64,000 nt of DNA from an uncultured Eggerthella sp. (GTDB lineage: Bacteria > Actinomycetota > Coriobacteriia > Coriobacteriales > Eggerthellaceae): NCBI GenBank assembly GCA_959607715.1, contig CAUHNN010000002.1:101318-165317 (forward strand), written 5' to 3'. The notes beneath the pieces were generated by a model. That model searched no databases. It saw nothing but the letters and a program-made list of their open reading frames with translations, and was not told the DNA's origin. The position numbers were made by a program, and so were the translations under genes. Below are positions 43,161 to 52,042 of the stretch, in pieces; positions within the stretch are counted from its first letter, which is position 1, and the number at the start of each line of letters is the position of its first letter.

Positions 43161-43922
43161 TTAGTAGATGGTCGGAGCCAGAAGAACCTTGCCCGTGCCG
43201 CGGTAGACGTTCACCAAGCCTTCGCCGGAAGCCGCCGAGCCGACGAGCGACTTGCCCGAGCGCTCGACCGTGAAGTTGAGCGAACCGCTCCAAGCCAGGG
43301 CCATGTTACCGTCGATCTTGAGTTCGTCGTTGTCGAGGGTGATCTCGATCAGTTCCTCTTCGGGGCAGGGCGACTCAAGGCAGAGCGCGCCGTACCCTTG
43401 GATGCCCAGGTTGAACAGGCCTTCGTTGCCGGCGGCGGCGGAAGAGATGTTACTGCGCATGACGGCCTTGTGCTGAAGAGAGGAATAGCAGGCGAGGAAG
43501 ATGCCGTCGTCGAGCACGATGGAGTTGCCCCAGTCGTTGACGTCGAGCGTGATGATGTAGCGATAGGTGGGTTCGAGCACCAGAAGACCCGTGCCCTGGT
43601 ATTCAGGTTTGATGGCCGATTCGCTGGTGACGGCGCCGCGAATGGCCTTGCCGAACAGGTCGCCCACGCCCTTGACGCCGGTGGTGCAGGTCACGTTGCC
43701 TACCATCCACTGCATGGCGCCGGCCTGAACGGTGACGGGGGCCTGGCTCAGGTCGCAGATGACCTGGCGGCGACGCACGTTCATTTCGCTGGCGAAGTAT
43801 GCGGTGATGGCGGACGTTTCGTTGACCGAAAGGTCGCGCTTCCATTCGATGGTCTTGAACGCGCCGAACTCCTTGATGACGCTGACGTCGTCGTTATCGG
43901 TGAAGTTGGAAATCTGGAACAT
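43161..43922 (-). CDS. AIM24-family protein
   Basis: A 253-residue soluble protein of the AIM24 family (PF01987), recognised by the QAGAMQWMVGNVTCTTGVKGVGDLF region, the KPEYQGTGLLVLEPTYRYIITLDV strand and the LFNLGIQGYGALCLESP segment. The fold is a double-stranded beta-helix/tryptophan-RNA-binding-attenuator-like barrel. Bacterial members have no settled function; the name comes from a yeast mitochondrial protein. It is monocistronic. The ribosome site on the complementary strand is GGGAGGAGA before the ATG. Confidence 0.88.
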   Translation of the reverse strand: MFQISNFTDNDDVSVIKEFGAFKTIEWKRDLSVNETSAITAYFASEMNVRRRQVICDLSQAPVTVQAGAMQWMVGNVTCTTGVKGVGDLFGKAIRGAVTSESAIKPEYQGTGLLVLEPTYRYIITLDVNDWGNSIVLDDGIFLACYSSLQHKAVMRSNISSAAAGNEGLFNLGIQGYGALCLESPCPEEELIEITLDNDELKIDGNMALAWSGSLNFTVERSGKSLVGSAASGEGLVNVYRGTGKVLLAPTIY

Positions 43923-44046
43923 AGGTCTCCTCCCGTTGGCGGCGGCATGGGGCCACTTCCTTGGCCGCCGAATCTATAGGAGAAGCATAGCACGGAGGGG
44001 TCTTCGGCCGCGGTTCGATCGGTTCGAGAGGGCTTCGCGTCGGCTG

Positions 44047-44113
44047 AAATAACCCTGATATAACCTCGCTTAAACCTTTAGATGAACCATTTTTAAACCT
44101 TTGGGAAATAACC
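44047..44113. promoter_or_regulatory. Phased AACC direct repeats, probable activator-binding array
   Basis: AACC occurs at 44051, 44062, 44073, 44085 and 44096 (intervals 11, 11, 12, 11), with a sixth at 44110 (interval 14). Each is preceded by A/T bases, giving a WWWAACC unit once per helical turn. The array lies 108 bp before the MFS start codon at 44221. OmpR/PhoB- and SARP-type winged-helix proteins bind direct repeats with this spacing, and a BTAD regulator is encoded at 50513 in the same cluster. Confidence 0.65.
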
Positions 44114-44220
44114 TACGAACAAGAAGAAACAAAAGGATTCAAGGATGAGGCAAGGGAGGAGGAGGCCTCGCGCTAATCGGATTTTGAGTTTATAGAGTTT
44201 ATAGGAAGTAGGTGGAATCA

Positions 44221-45711
44221 ATGGTAGACAACGAAACGAGAGCGGCGACGATCGAGGCCCGTTCGGATAATTTGGCGGCTCTTGATCGCGCGGCGTTGAA
44301 CAAGACCACGCACGGTATCGCCGCTCGCGTCGACAAGATGCCTGTAGGTCGGTGGCAAAAGAAGCTGATGTGGCTTTTCGGCGGCGCTATCTTCGTTGAC
44401 TCTCTCGACAACTACGTCGGCGGCGGCATCTTGGCTCAGCTAGTCAGCGAGGGATGGTCGACGATTGATCAGAATGCGATGTTCTCGTCTATGACGATGT
44501 TCGGCTATCTGATCGGTTCGTTCCTTTCCGGTTATCTAGGAGACAGGTTCGGTCGAAGGAAGGCTCTGCTGATCAACGTCATGATCTTCACGATCGCGAC
44601 GATCCTGGCAGCATTCTCGCCGACTATGGATGTTCTTATTGGTGCACGATTCGTTATGGGTATCGGCCTCGGTGCCACGATGCCCGGCTGCTACGCCGCA
44701 TTCCCCGAGTATCTTACTCCGAAGATTCGCGGTAAATATTCAGGGTATATCGGGCTTATCGGCAACGTTTCGCCTCCGATTGGCGCTCTTCTGACGATGC
44801 TTATTATCCCTGTTGTTGGTTGGCGTCCCATTTTCATCCTTATTGGTTGCATTGCTCTTCTGATGTGGTTCTTCATCTTCAAGTGTCTTGACGAGTCGCC
44901 TCGTTGGTTGGCTTCCAAGGGTCGCTACGATGAGGCTGATGCGAAACTTACCGAGGTTGAGAATGCTTATCGCGCCAATGGCGTGGAAGTGCCCGAGTTC
45001 ACTGACGAGCAGCTTGCAGACATCGAGCGTGCTAACAAGGAGATGGGCGACGAGGTCGTGGATCTTCCCTGGCGTGCCCTGTTCAGCAAGAAGATGATCC
45101 GCCGCACCGTTACCGTAAGCGTTGCCCTGATGGCTATGAACCTGGTCGTTCAGACCATCGTCAACTGGACTCCGACGCTGTTCGTTATGCAAGGTGTGGA
45201 TGTCGGTAAGTCCCTGTATATGACCGTCATCATGCTTATCGGCTGTCCTGTCGGTGTTTGGATCGAGTCTCTTCTGGTCGACAAGCATCCGCGCAAGTGG
45301 GGTATGGTCGTACTGTTGGTCGCGATCGCCATCTCCGGCTACATCTGGGCTCAGCAGACCAACGAGATCGTCATCATGTGCACTGGTTTCGTTCTCTGCG
45401 CATTGACTTACTACTACGCACTGGTTGCCTGCTCGGCTTACCTGGGCGAAGTCTTCCCCACCCAGATGAGGTTGCGTGGCGGTGGTTTCGCAAACGCTAT
45501 GGGACGCGTCGCAGCGATCATCAGTCCGTCGATCGTCGCTGGTTGCTTCGCTGCCGCTAACCCCGCCGGAGCCGTTTACACCTTCGTCGGAATCACGGTC
45601 TTCGTGATGGCTGTGATCATCGCGATCTGCGGCGTCGAGACACGCGGTCAGACGCTTGAAAAGATCAATGATGAAATCGTGAAGGACGCAAAGGAAAAGC
45701 AGGGCAAGTAG
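44221..45711 (+). CDS. MFS transporter, sugar/acid:H+ symporter type (paralogue 2 of 3)
   Basis: A 496-residue carrier with about 12 helices, showing THGIAARVDKMPVGRWQKK near the N-terminus, LGDRFGRRKALL, LDESPRWLASKGR and VETRGQTLEKI at the C-terminus. It is the first gene of the module MFS - CoA-transferase - OYE-type reductase - CoA-transferase - BTAD regulator and should import the module's substrate. The ATG at 44221 is preferred for its AGGTGG site; a GTG at 44212 is possible. The AACC repeat array upstream suggests control by an activator. Identity is highest, by eye, to the carriers at 40892 and 56200. Confidence 0.9.
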   Translation: MVDNETRAATIEARSDNLAALDRAALNKTTHGIAARVDKMPVGRWQKKLMWLFGGAIFVDSLDNYVGGGILAQLVSEGWSTIDQNAMFSSMTMFGYLIGSFLSGYLGDRFGRRKALLINVMIFTIATILAAFSPTMDVLIGARFVMGIGLGATMPGCYAAFPEYLTPKIRGKYSGYIGLIGNVSPPIGALLTMLIIPVVGWRPIFILIGCIALLMWFFIFKCLDESPRWLASKGRYDEADAKLTEVENAYRANGVEVPEFTDEQLADIERANKEMGDEVVDLPWRALFSKKMIRRTVTVSVALMAMNLVVQTIVNWTPTLFVMQGVDVGKSLYMTVIMLIGCPVGVWIESLLVDKHPRKWGMVVLLVAIAISGYIWAQQTNEIVIMCTGFVLCALTYYYALVACSAYLGEVFPTQMRLRGGGFANAMGRVAAIISPSIVAGCFAAANPAGAVYTFVGITVFVMAVIIAICGVETRGQTLEKINDEIVKDAKEKQGK

Positions 45712-45749
45712 ATAACTGCTCCGTGAATCCTTGATCCCGGATTTATCAC

Positions 45750-45792
45750 GGGCCCTGCGGTGCAAGATCGCAATGCGCGCACCGTAGGGCCC
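45750..45792 (+). terminator. Long inverted repeat between the MFS and CoA-transferase genes
   Basis: GGGCCCTGCGGTGC pairs with GCACCGTAGGGCCC (one mismatch) around a 15-base loop. Only CCATTT follows, so it may be a partial terminator that lowers expression of the enzymes relative to the carrier, or an mRNA-stabilising hairpin. Confidence 0.6.
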
Positions 45793-45814
45793 CATTTGCT
45801 GAAAGGAGACAATC

Positions 45815-47089
45815 ATGAAGGGCTTGGAAGGTTTGAAGGTAGTCGAGTTGACTAGTTACGTTGCTGGTCCCGCCTGCCCTCGCATCTTGGCGGAAATGGG
45901 CGCTACCGTATACAAGGTGGAGCCGTTTGCGGGCGATGACTATCGGAACAATGCGAGTGGTTTCGGCATGTCGAAGACGGAGATCGACGATCCGGCATTC
46001 GATTTGACTTCCACGAACAAGACCTTTATCAGCGTGAATTTGAAATCCGAGGAAGGGGCGGCCTTCCTCGACAAGCTGCTTCAGAGCGCTGATGTCATGG
46101 TGACGAGCTTCCGCGATAAAGGCCTAGAGCATCTTGGTCTGGATTGGGAGACGGTTTCAAAGAAGTACCCTGGGCTTGTATGGGCGCAGATGCGCGGTTA
46201 TGGGTGGCGTGGCCCCGAGAAGGACTCCCGAGGTTTCGACAACACGGCGTACAACGGCCGCGGCGGCGTCTTTGCCTCGCTTCCTCAGGCCGATAACTTC
46301 GCGCCTGTGAACATGCCGAACGGATTCGGCGACTTCCAATGCGCGTTGGCGTTGACCGCTGGCATCATGAGTGCTCTCTACCGCAGGGAAAAGACGGGCC
46401 TGGGCGATAGGGTGACGGTCAATCTTTACCATGTCGCCTGCTGGGCTCAGCAGATCGGCTTGGCTTCCACTCAATTTGGCGATGTGTGGCCGAAGTCGCG
46501 CAAGGCGGCGGCGACGCCCACGAACAACACCTATATGGCAGGCGACGGTACCTGGTTCGTCCTTTGCATGGGCAGTTCCGATACGTACTTCCCGCTCATC
46601 ATGCATTTGCTTGGGCTTGATCACCTGATCGAAGACGAGCGTTACAACACGCTTGCCGTCATGAACAGCACGGGCACCAACGTCGATGTCATCCGTTGGA
46701 TGGAAGAAGCTTTCGCTGCCCATGATTTCGATTATTGGGAGAAGGTCTTCAAAGAAAATAACGTTGCATACCACAAGCTTTACCACTTCGAGGACATCCT
46801 GGAAGACCCGGAGGCTTACGACAACGATATTCTGCGCAAGCTCCCTTACGACGAATTTGGCGAAAAGGCTCTTGCCACCAGCCCGATTCGCCTTGACTCG
46901 GTCGGGGATCCCGTCCTGTATCGCTCTCGCCCCATAGGGTACGACACGCGAGAGGTGATGGAGGAATACGGTTACTCCCCCGAGGACATCGATGCGCTCA
47001 TCGCCGCCAACGCAGTCAAGTGCTATGAAGGTCCCGAACTCGGGGAGACCGCGCTGAAGCCCAGCTATGGGCCCGATCCTACCTATTGA
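45815..47089 (+). CDS. Family III CoA-transferase (CaiB/BaiF)
   Basis: A 424-residue class III CoA-transferase: start LKVVELTSYVAGPACPRILAEMGATVYKVE, catalytic aspartate in SRGFDNTAYNGRGG, and the GDRVTVNLYHVACW region. It shares nearly all conserved blocks with the protein at 37831-39171, so the two modules probably work on related acids. It should activate an imported acid with CoA from another thioester, without ATP. The ribosome site GAAAGGAG precedes the ATG. The OYE-type gene starts 32 bases after its stop codon. Confidence 0.92.
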   Translation: MKGLEGLKVVELTSYVAGPACPRILAEMGATVYKVEPFAGDDYRNNASGFGMSKTEIDDPAFDLTSTNKTFISVNLKSEEGAAFLDKLLQSADVMVTSFRDKGLEHLGLDWETVSKKYPGLVWAQMRGYGWRGPEKDSRGFDNTAYNGRGGVFASLPQADNFAPVNMPNGFGDFQCALALTAGIMSALYRREKTGLGDRVTVNLYHVACWAQQIGLASTQFGDVWPKSRKAAATPTNNTYMAGDGTWFVLCMGSSDTYFPLIMHLLGLDHLIEDERYNTLAVMNSTGTNVDVIRWMEEAFAAHDFDYWEKVFKENNVAYHKLYHFEDILEDPEAYDNDILRKLPYDEFGEKALATSPIRLDSVGDPVLYRSRPIGYDTREVMEEYGYSPEDIDALIAANAVKCYEGPELGETALKPSYGPDPTY

Positions 47090-47121
47090 TCCACCCGCGC
47101 AAAGAAGGGAAGGTGAGAAAA

Positions 47122-49185
47122 ATGGGACTCTACGACAACCTACTGAAGCCGATCAATATCGGTGATGTGGAGGTGCGGAACAGGTTCGTGATGCTCCCCA
47201 TGACCACCGAACTGGTTGATAATTATCACATAACCGACGCCATCGTCGATTTCTACGAGCAGCGTTCCCGAGGTGGAGTTGGCTTGGTCGAGGTAGGCTC
47301 GGTCTATGTAAGCGATCTGTTCGACACCGAGCCGCGATACTACACCACTACCGGTGCGGTCGGCGCTTGGGACGATTGCTTCATCCCTGGCTGGAAGAAG
47401 CTCGTGGATGCCTGCCATAGGCATGGCGCGAAGGTCGCTGGGCAGCTTCAGATGTGCTACGAGTGGCGCCCGGATGCAACCCATCCGCTCCGTTCCTATG
47501 CACCGTCCAAAGATGTTCCTTCTGGTCCGTTTGTCGGTATGCCTGAATGCGAGTACACCGTTGAGGAGCTGGCCGTTCTGGTCGAGCAGTACGGTCAAGC
47601 GGCAAGAAGGCTCGTTGAGGCTGGAGTTGACGTTATCGAGGTTCATGCTGGCATCGGCTACATGATCATGCGCTTTATATCGAAGTACTCGAATCACCGA
47701 ACCGACCAATACGGTGGTTCGGTGGAGAACAGGGCGCGATTGCTCACCGAGGTCATCGACCGCATCCACGAGCTTTGTCCCGGTGTCCCGATCCTCATCA
47801 GGACCTCGGCGGACGATTTGATGCCCGGCGGAAACAGGATCGAGGACATGCTCGAGCTCATGCCAATCGTCGAGGCCCACGGGATCGATGCCTGGTCCGT
47901 TCAGGCCGGCTTCCATGAGGCGCCTCGGCCCGTGGCGAACTCCTTGGTTCCCGAAGGCTCGTTCATCGACTTGGCCAAGCAGGTAAAGGCAGCCACCGAC
48001 CTTCCCGTCTTCCCGGGAACGAGAATCACCTCGATTGAGATGTGCAAAAAAGTAGTGGACGAGGGGTGCGGCGATATGGTGGGCATGGCCCGTTCGTTCA
48101 TTGCTGATCCTGAGTACGCGAACAAGGTCGCCACGGGTACGCCTGAGCTGATTCGCACATGCATTGTTTGCAGCCGATGCCTGGACCACAGCTTCCTCGG
48201 CAAGCCCATTCAGTGCTCGGTTAACGCAAACGTCACCAATCATGAGCTCGGCTTGCCCGAGGACAAGAAGGTCTCTGGGGCGAAGCACATCGTTATCGTC
48301 GGTTCCGGGCCTTCCGCCCTTGAGCTGGCGCGGGTTTCCGACATTCGCGGTCATAAGGTGACCATAGTCGAGAAGTCGAACAAGATCTGTGGATTGCTCA
48401 ACATGGCTCAGGTCCTGAACCCGTGCATTGAGCCTTATGTGAAGTACTGGCAGAGCGAGATGGCTAACCATCCGAATGTCGATATCCGGCTCAACACCGA
48501 AGCGACCGTCGACTACATCAGGCAGCTTGAGCCAGATGAGCTAGTTGTTGCGCCGGGCGGCAAGATCATTGCCGCCGACGTTCCCGGCATCAAGGGGAAG
48601 AACGTCGTGAGCTCCCAGGATGTTAAGGACATGGTTTCTGGACATGTTCCCGAGGGCAAGGGTCTTGTCTGGTGGAGTGCTGTGCAGGCGATCAAGGCGC
48701 AAGGAGGCACGGTGGCCTTCATGCGGGCGGGATTGAAGATGCACACCATTCTGGGCAAGCGCCTAGTGATTGTCGGCGGCGGGTTCGCTGGCCTGGAATG
48801 CGCTAATGCGATGGCCGAAGGTCGCGAGGTGGTTGTCATCGAGGAGGCGAAAAAGCTCGGCAACGGCATAGGCATCACCGATCGTAAGCCTACGATCAAC
48901 GAATGCAAGGCTAAGGGGGTTGACTTAAGGCCGAGCACGAAGCTGCTCGAGGTCAACAAGAAGGGCGCCAAAGTCTTGAATCTCGAGAGTGGGGAAGAGT
49001 ACGAGATCGAATGCGACACCGTGCTTCTTTCTTTGGGCGTGGAGGAGAATCCCGACCTCTACGCGGAGCTGAAAGCGGCGTTTCCCCAAGCCCACATCAT
49101 CGGCGACGCAATCTGTCCACGTGGAACGGTTACGAGGACTCTCGAGGCTGTAAACGCGGGTTATCAGCTTGGGATGAGTTTCTAG
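47122..49185 (+). CDS. Old-yellow-enzyme-type NADH:flavin oxidoreductase, 2,4-dienoyl-CoA reductase/BaiCD family
   Basis: A 687-residue three-domain enzyme. Residues 1-340 are an FMN TIM barrel with the SNHRTDQYGGSVENRARLL signature; a four-cysteine Fe-S site follows (CIVCSRC ... QCSVN); then FAD (IVIVGSGPSALELA) and NAD(P)H (LVIVGGGFAGLECA) Rossmann domains. Relatives include 2,4-dienoyl-CoA reductase, BaiCD/BaiH and enoate reductases, which reduce activated C=C bonds by passing hydride through FAD, Fe-S and FMN. Between two CoA-transferases it probably reduces an enoyl-CoA. The usual HGYL active-site block is altered to HAGIGYM. The ATG at 47122 follows AAGGGAAGGTGAG. Confidence 0.92.
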   Translation: MGLYDNLLKPINIGDVEVRNRFVMLPMTTELVDNYHITDAIVDFYEQRSRGGVGLVEVGSVYVSDLFDTEPRYYTTTGAVGAWDDCFIPGWKKLVDACHRHGAKVAGQLQMCYEWRPDATHPLRSYAPSKDVPSGPFVGMPECEYTVEELAVLVEQYGQAARRLVEAGVDVIEVHAGIGYMIMRFISKYSNHRTDQYGGSVENRARLLTEVIDRIHELCPGVPILIRTSADDLMPGGNRIEDMLELMPIVEAHGIDAWSVQAGFHEAPRPVANSLVPEGSFIDLAKQVKAATDLPVFPGTRITSIEMCKKVVDEGCGDMVGMARSFIADPEYANKVATGTPELIRTCIVCSRCLDHSFLGKPIQCSVNANVTNHELGLPEDKKVSGAKHIVIVGSGPSALELARVSDIRGHKVTIVEKSNKICGLLNMAQVLNPCIEPYVKYWQSEMANHPNVDIRLNTEATVDYIRQLEPDELVVAPGGKIIAADVPGIKGKNVVSSQDVKDMVSGHVPEGKGLVWWSAVQAIKAQGGTVAFMRAGLKMHTILGKRLVIVGGGFAGLECANAMAEGREVVVIEEAKKLGNGIGITDRKPTINECKAKGVDLRPSTKLLEVNKKGAKVLNLESGEEYEIECDTVLLSLGVEENPDLYAELKAAFPQAHIIGDAICPRGTVTRTLEAVNAGYQLGMSF

Positions 49186-49194
49186 TTCCCTTCA

Positions 49195-49227
49195 AAAAGG
49201 CGGCCCTGAGGGAGAGGGTCGCCTTTT
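49195..49227 (+). terminator. Intrinsic hairpin inside the module
   Basis: AAAAAGGCG-CCC pairs with GGG-CGCCTTTT. It stands between the OYE-type gene and the second CoA-transferase gene and may end the first transcript or allow partial read-through. Confidence 0.75.
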
Positions 49228-49260
49228 CTATACCATTTTGCTTTGAAAGGGGTGGTTGAA

Positions 49261-50439
49261 TTGAACCGCATCAGCCCGTTTTCGTCTCTGCTCGTCCTGG
49301 ATCTCACTCGTTATCTGCCCGGCGGATACGCTACCCAGGTTCTAGCCGACCTAGGGGCAGAAGTGGTGAAAGTTGAGGACACGTTGCATGGTGATTACAT
49401 GCGCCTGAGCTTTCCCCAGAAAGGGGAGGGCGTTTCCTACTACGTGTCGGCTCTTGGCAGGAATAAGAAGTCGATCTCGCTTGACCTCAAAGACGACGAT
49501 GTGAAAACCTGCTTTCTTGATTTAGCGAAGAGAGCTGACGTTATTGTGGAGAGCTTCCGGCCAGGAGTGACGAAACGTCTCGGGATAGATTATGAAACGG
49601 TAAGGAAAGACAATCCCACCGTCATCTACTGCTCCATTTCCGCCTACGGTCAAGATGACCCCGAGAGCCTCAAGGCTGCGCATGATATCAACATGCAGGC
49701 GCGAAGCGGCTACCTTTCCCTAAACGGCGGGCAGGTCTCCCCGATCCATCTATGCGATCTCTCTTCGGCGATGGTTGCTGGGCAAGCACTGCTGGGGGCG
49801 CTTTATATCCGCGAGAAAACCGGGGAAGGAAGCTATATCGACACGTCCATGTACGATTGCTTCGTGTGGTGGAATTCCCTGATAGACAGCAGATGGGGCT
49901 TCAACGGCGGCGTATGCGCGAAAGAGGATCTTGCCTTCCCGACCATTGCTTACAACGTCTACGAGACGAAGGACGGCAAGCAGCTGGCTTTCGGGATAGT
50001 GGAAGCGAAGTTTTGGGATGCATTTTGCGATGAGATCGGGTACCCGGAAATAAAGGCCGAGCGAGAGAAGAGGCCCTGGGAATCTCCGTATGCTTGCAAC
50101 CTTATGGAGAGCGTGGTCAAGTCCAAGACCATGGATGAATGGAAAAAATGGCTTGAGGGCAAAGATCTGTGCGTTGAGGAAGTCCTGGACAAGACCCGCG
50201 CTATTCATCGACTGCTCGAAGAGCGTCCTCAGACGATGCGGGAGGTCGACTTCCCGCGCGTGGGTAAGGTCATCCAGACGTGTCTTCCGCATCATTTGTC
50301 GAGTGCTCCTAGCTATATCGAGGGCTACGAGCCGGTTTCCGCCCTCGGGTCGGACACCGAGAGCTACCTTGAGATGATAGGGCGCAGTAAGAGCGATATA
50401 GAGGAAATGGCGTCACGAGGAAGCGTACTCATTGCATAA
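49261..50439 (+). CDS. Family III CoA-transferase / alpha-methylacyl-CoA racemase-like protein
   Basis: A 392-residue family III protein, but of a different branch from the other two. It has LVLDLTRYLPGGYATQVLADLGAEVVKVED at the start, the catalytic aspartate in AAHDINMQARSGYLS, and a shorter C-terminus. The HDIN-QA-SG block is characteristic of the alpha-methylacyl-CoA racemase side of the family, so it may racemise an alpha-substituted acyl-CoA rather than transfer CoA. A TTG at 49261 fits the GAAAGGGG site (49245-49252); a GTG at 49252 is the alternative. It is followed 73 bases later by the regulator gene. Confidence 0.85.
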   Translation: MNRISPFSSLLVLDLTRYLPGGYATQVLADLGAEVVKVEDTLHGDYMRLSFPQKGEGVSYYVSALGRNKKSISLDLKDDDVKTCFLDLAKRADVIVESFRPGVTKRLGIDYETVRKDNPTVIYCSISAYGQDDPESLKAAHDINMQARSGYLSLNGGQVSPIHLCDLSSAMVAGQALLGALYIREKTGEGSYIDTSMYDCFVWWNSLIDSRWGFNGGVCAKEDLAFPTIAYNVYETKDGKQLAFGIVEAKFWDAFCDEIGYPEIKAEREKRPWESPYACNLMESVVKSKTMDEWKKWLEGKDLCVEEVLDKTRAIHRLLEERPQTMREVDFPRVGKVIQTCLPHHLSSAPSYIEGYEPVSALGSDTESYLEMIGRSKSDIEEMASRGSVLIA

Positions 50440-50512
50440 CGTGTAAACTTTTCCAGAGAGGGAAAGGGGCTTCGCCTTTTGGGCGTTGTCAACGTGCGCT
50501 GAGGGAGGCGCT

Positions 50513-51855
50513 ATGGCTGTTTCGGCTTCTGGGGAAGATTCCGTCGAAGATGCCTTCGACGGTGTTTCCGCGTTGAGCGAAGGCTTCGATGCTAACTATA
50601 CGTCCGTTTTCTCGCACTTCACTAATGAGGTGATAAACAAGTGCACTCCCGACAGGGAATTCGACACGAGGATCGGAATCAGGCTCAACGCGTTGGAGGA
50701 TGTTTATCGGGCCTCGTCGGCGGTCGTTGCCGCTGTTGCTGCTGATGGGAAGAACGCCGAGGTCGTTTTCGCTAGTAGGTCGAGTCGATTTTACAAGAAA
50801 GTGGGCCATATCCCCATTCGCGAAAAAACGCGGGGGGGGGGCTCCAAGAAGACAAGCCGGCGTATTATCTGCGTAGAGGGGACGACTACGAGCGCTGCTC
50901 GGTTTCCGATTTCGACGAGATGAGCGACTCGGTGATGCTCGTTCCCTTCATTATGGCCGATACCTTGCTGTGGGTGCTTGCGGTCATTTGCCCGAGGAGA
51001 TTCTGGGAATATTCACTTTCCATGACATTGGCGGCCGACGCGGTCAAGACCGAGATATCGAAAAGGCTCCTTCTCGAAGAAATAGCCGGAGGCAGCACTC
51101 CTTTTTTGAGGGTGAAAATGCCTGAGACGACGATATACGTCAAGATGCTCGGCGCTTTCAAGTTAAAGGTGGGAGGGAGAACTGTCGATTGCTACGACAT
51201 CGGTGGCCCTCAATGCACGCTGCTTCTGGCCAACCTTCTTCTCTATCGGAGACGCCTGGTGTCCACTCAGGAAATCGCAGGACTTTTGGTGGGGAACGCC
51301 GAGGTCGATGATCCCAAGAACACGGTGAAGAGCGTCGTTTTCAGGATACGCAAGGCGTTCAAGCCTTTTTTGGGCGATGATATCATCGTGACGAACCACG
51401 GTTCCTACTCCCTTAACCCGAAATACCAATTCATTCTTGACATCTCTCGGTTTGAGCTTTTTTGCTCTATGGCGAAGAAGAAGTACGCTTCGGAAATCGA
51501 GCGCCTTGCACTGCTCGAGTATTCGATAAGGCTCTATAGGGGCGATCTTCTCCCGGGGTTGGAAAGCGAAGCGAGTTTTCTGGGGCATATCACGTATTAC
51601 CGCCTGCTGTTCGATTCTGCGCTGGAGTCGTATTTCGACCTCATGATAGAAAACGGGAAATACACGAGGGTGTTCAGGACGGTTGCAACGTTAACGGCCC
51701 GCTGCTGTGTGAGCCCCGAGGTGCACGCTTCTCTCATCAGGGCCCTAGTGAGGATGAACAGATGCGATTTAGCCCGCTCGTATTACGACAACGCCAGATC
51801 CTCCTTGTCTGCCGAGGCGCTCAGCTTCTTGAAGGGCGCTCTTCAGAGAGGTTAA
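50513..51855 (+). pseudogene. GAF-like/BTAD (SARP-type) transcriptional activator, interrupted at a G10 tract
   Basis: The first frame starts at 50513 behind GAGGGAGG and stops at 50923 after about 136 residues. Beyond a run of ten G (50832-50841) the next frame gives LQEDKPAYYLRRGDDYERCS and continues without break to 51855. Joined by 8 or 11 G, the product is about 447 residues: a GAF-like sensor region (about 20-185), an OmpR-type winged helix (YVKMLGAFKLKVGGRTVD ... VVFRIRKAF ... VTNHGSYSLNP) and a BTAD domain (LFCSMAKKK ... LYRGDLLPGLESE ... LIRALVRMNRCDLARSYYD). BTAD regulators activate neighbouring operons by binding direct repeats. An internal ATG (50920) could give a shorter protein that keeps both C-terminal domains. 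Confidence 0.8.
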
Positions 51856-51939
51856 CGGATCCCGGGATTCGAGGGGCCGATTCGTTTGGACTTCTTGTCC
51901 GTCGAGGCACGGGACTAAATACGGGAAGTTGCATGTACT

Positions 51940-51970
51940 GGAAAGGACCCGCATCGAGCGGGTCCTTTCC
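51940..51970. terminator. Bidirectional terminator
   Basis: GGAAAGGACCCGC / GCGGGTCCTTTCC with a 5-base loop, between the convergent regulator gene and ABC operon. Confidence 0.85.
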
Positions 51971-52042
51971 GAGGATGCTTCTTTGGTTTTCTTGTTGCCA
52001 TGGAATGAGGCAGCAGCTTGCGAGCGCGATGCCCTGCCTCTT

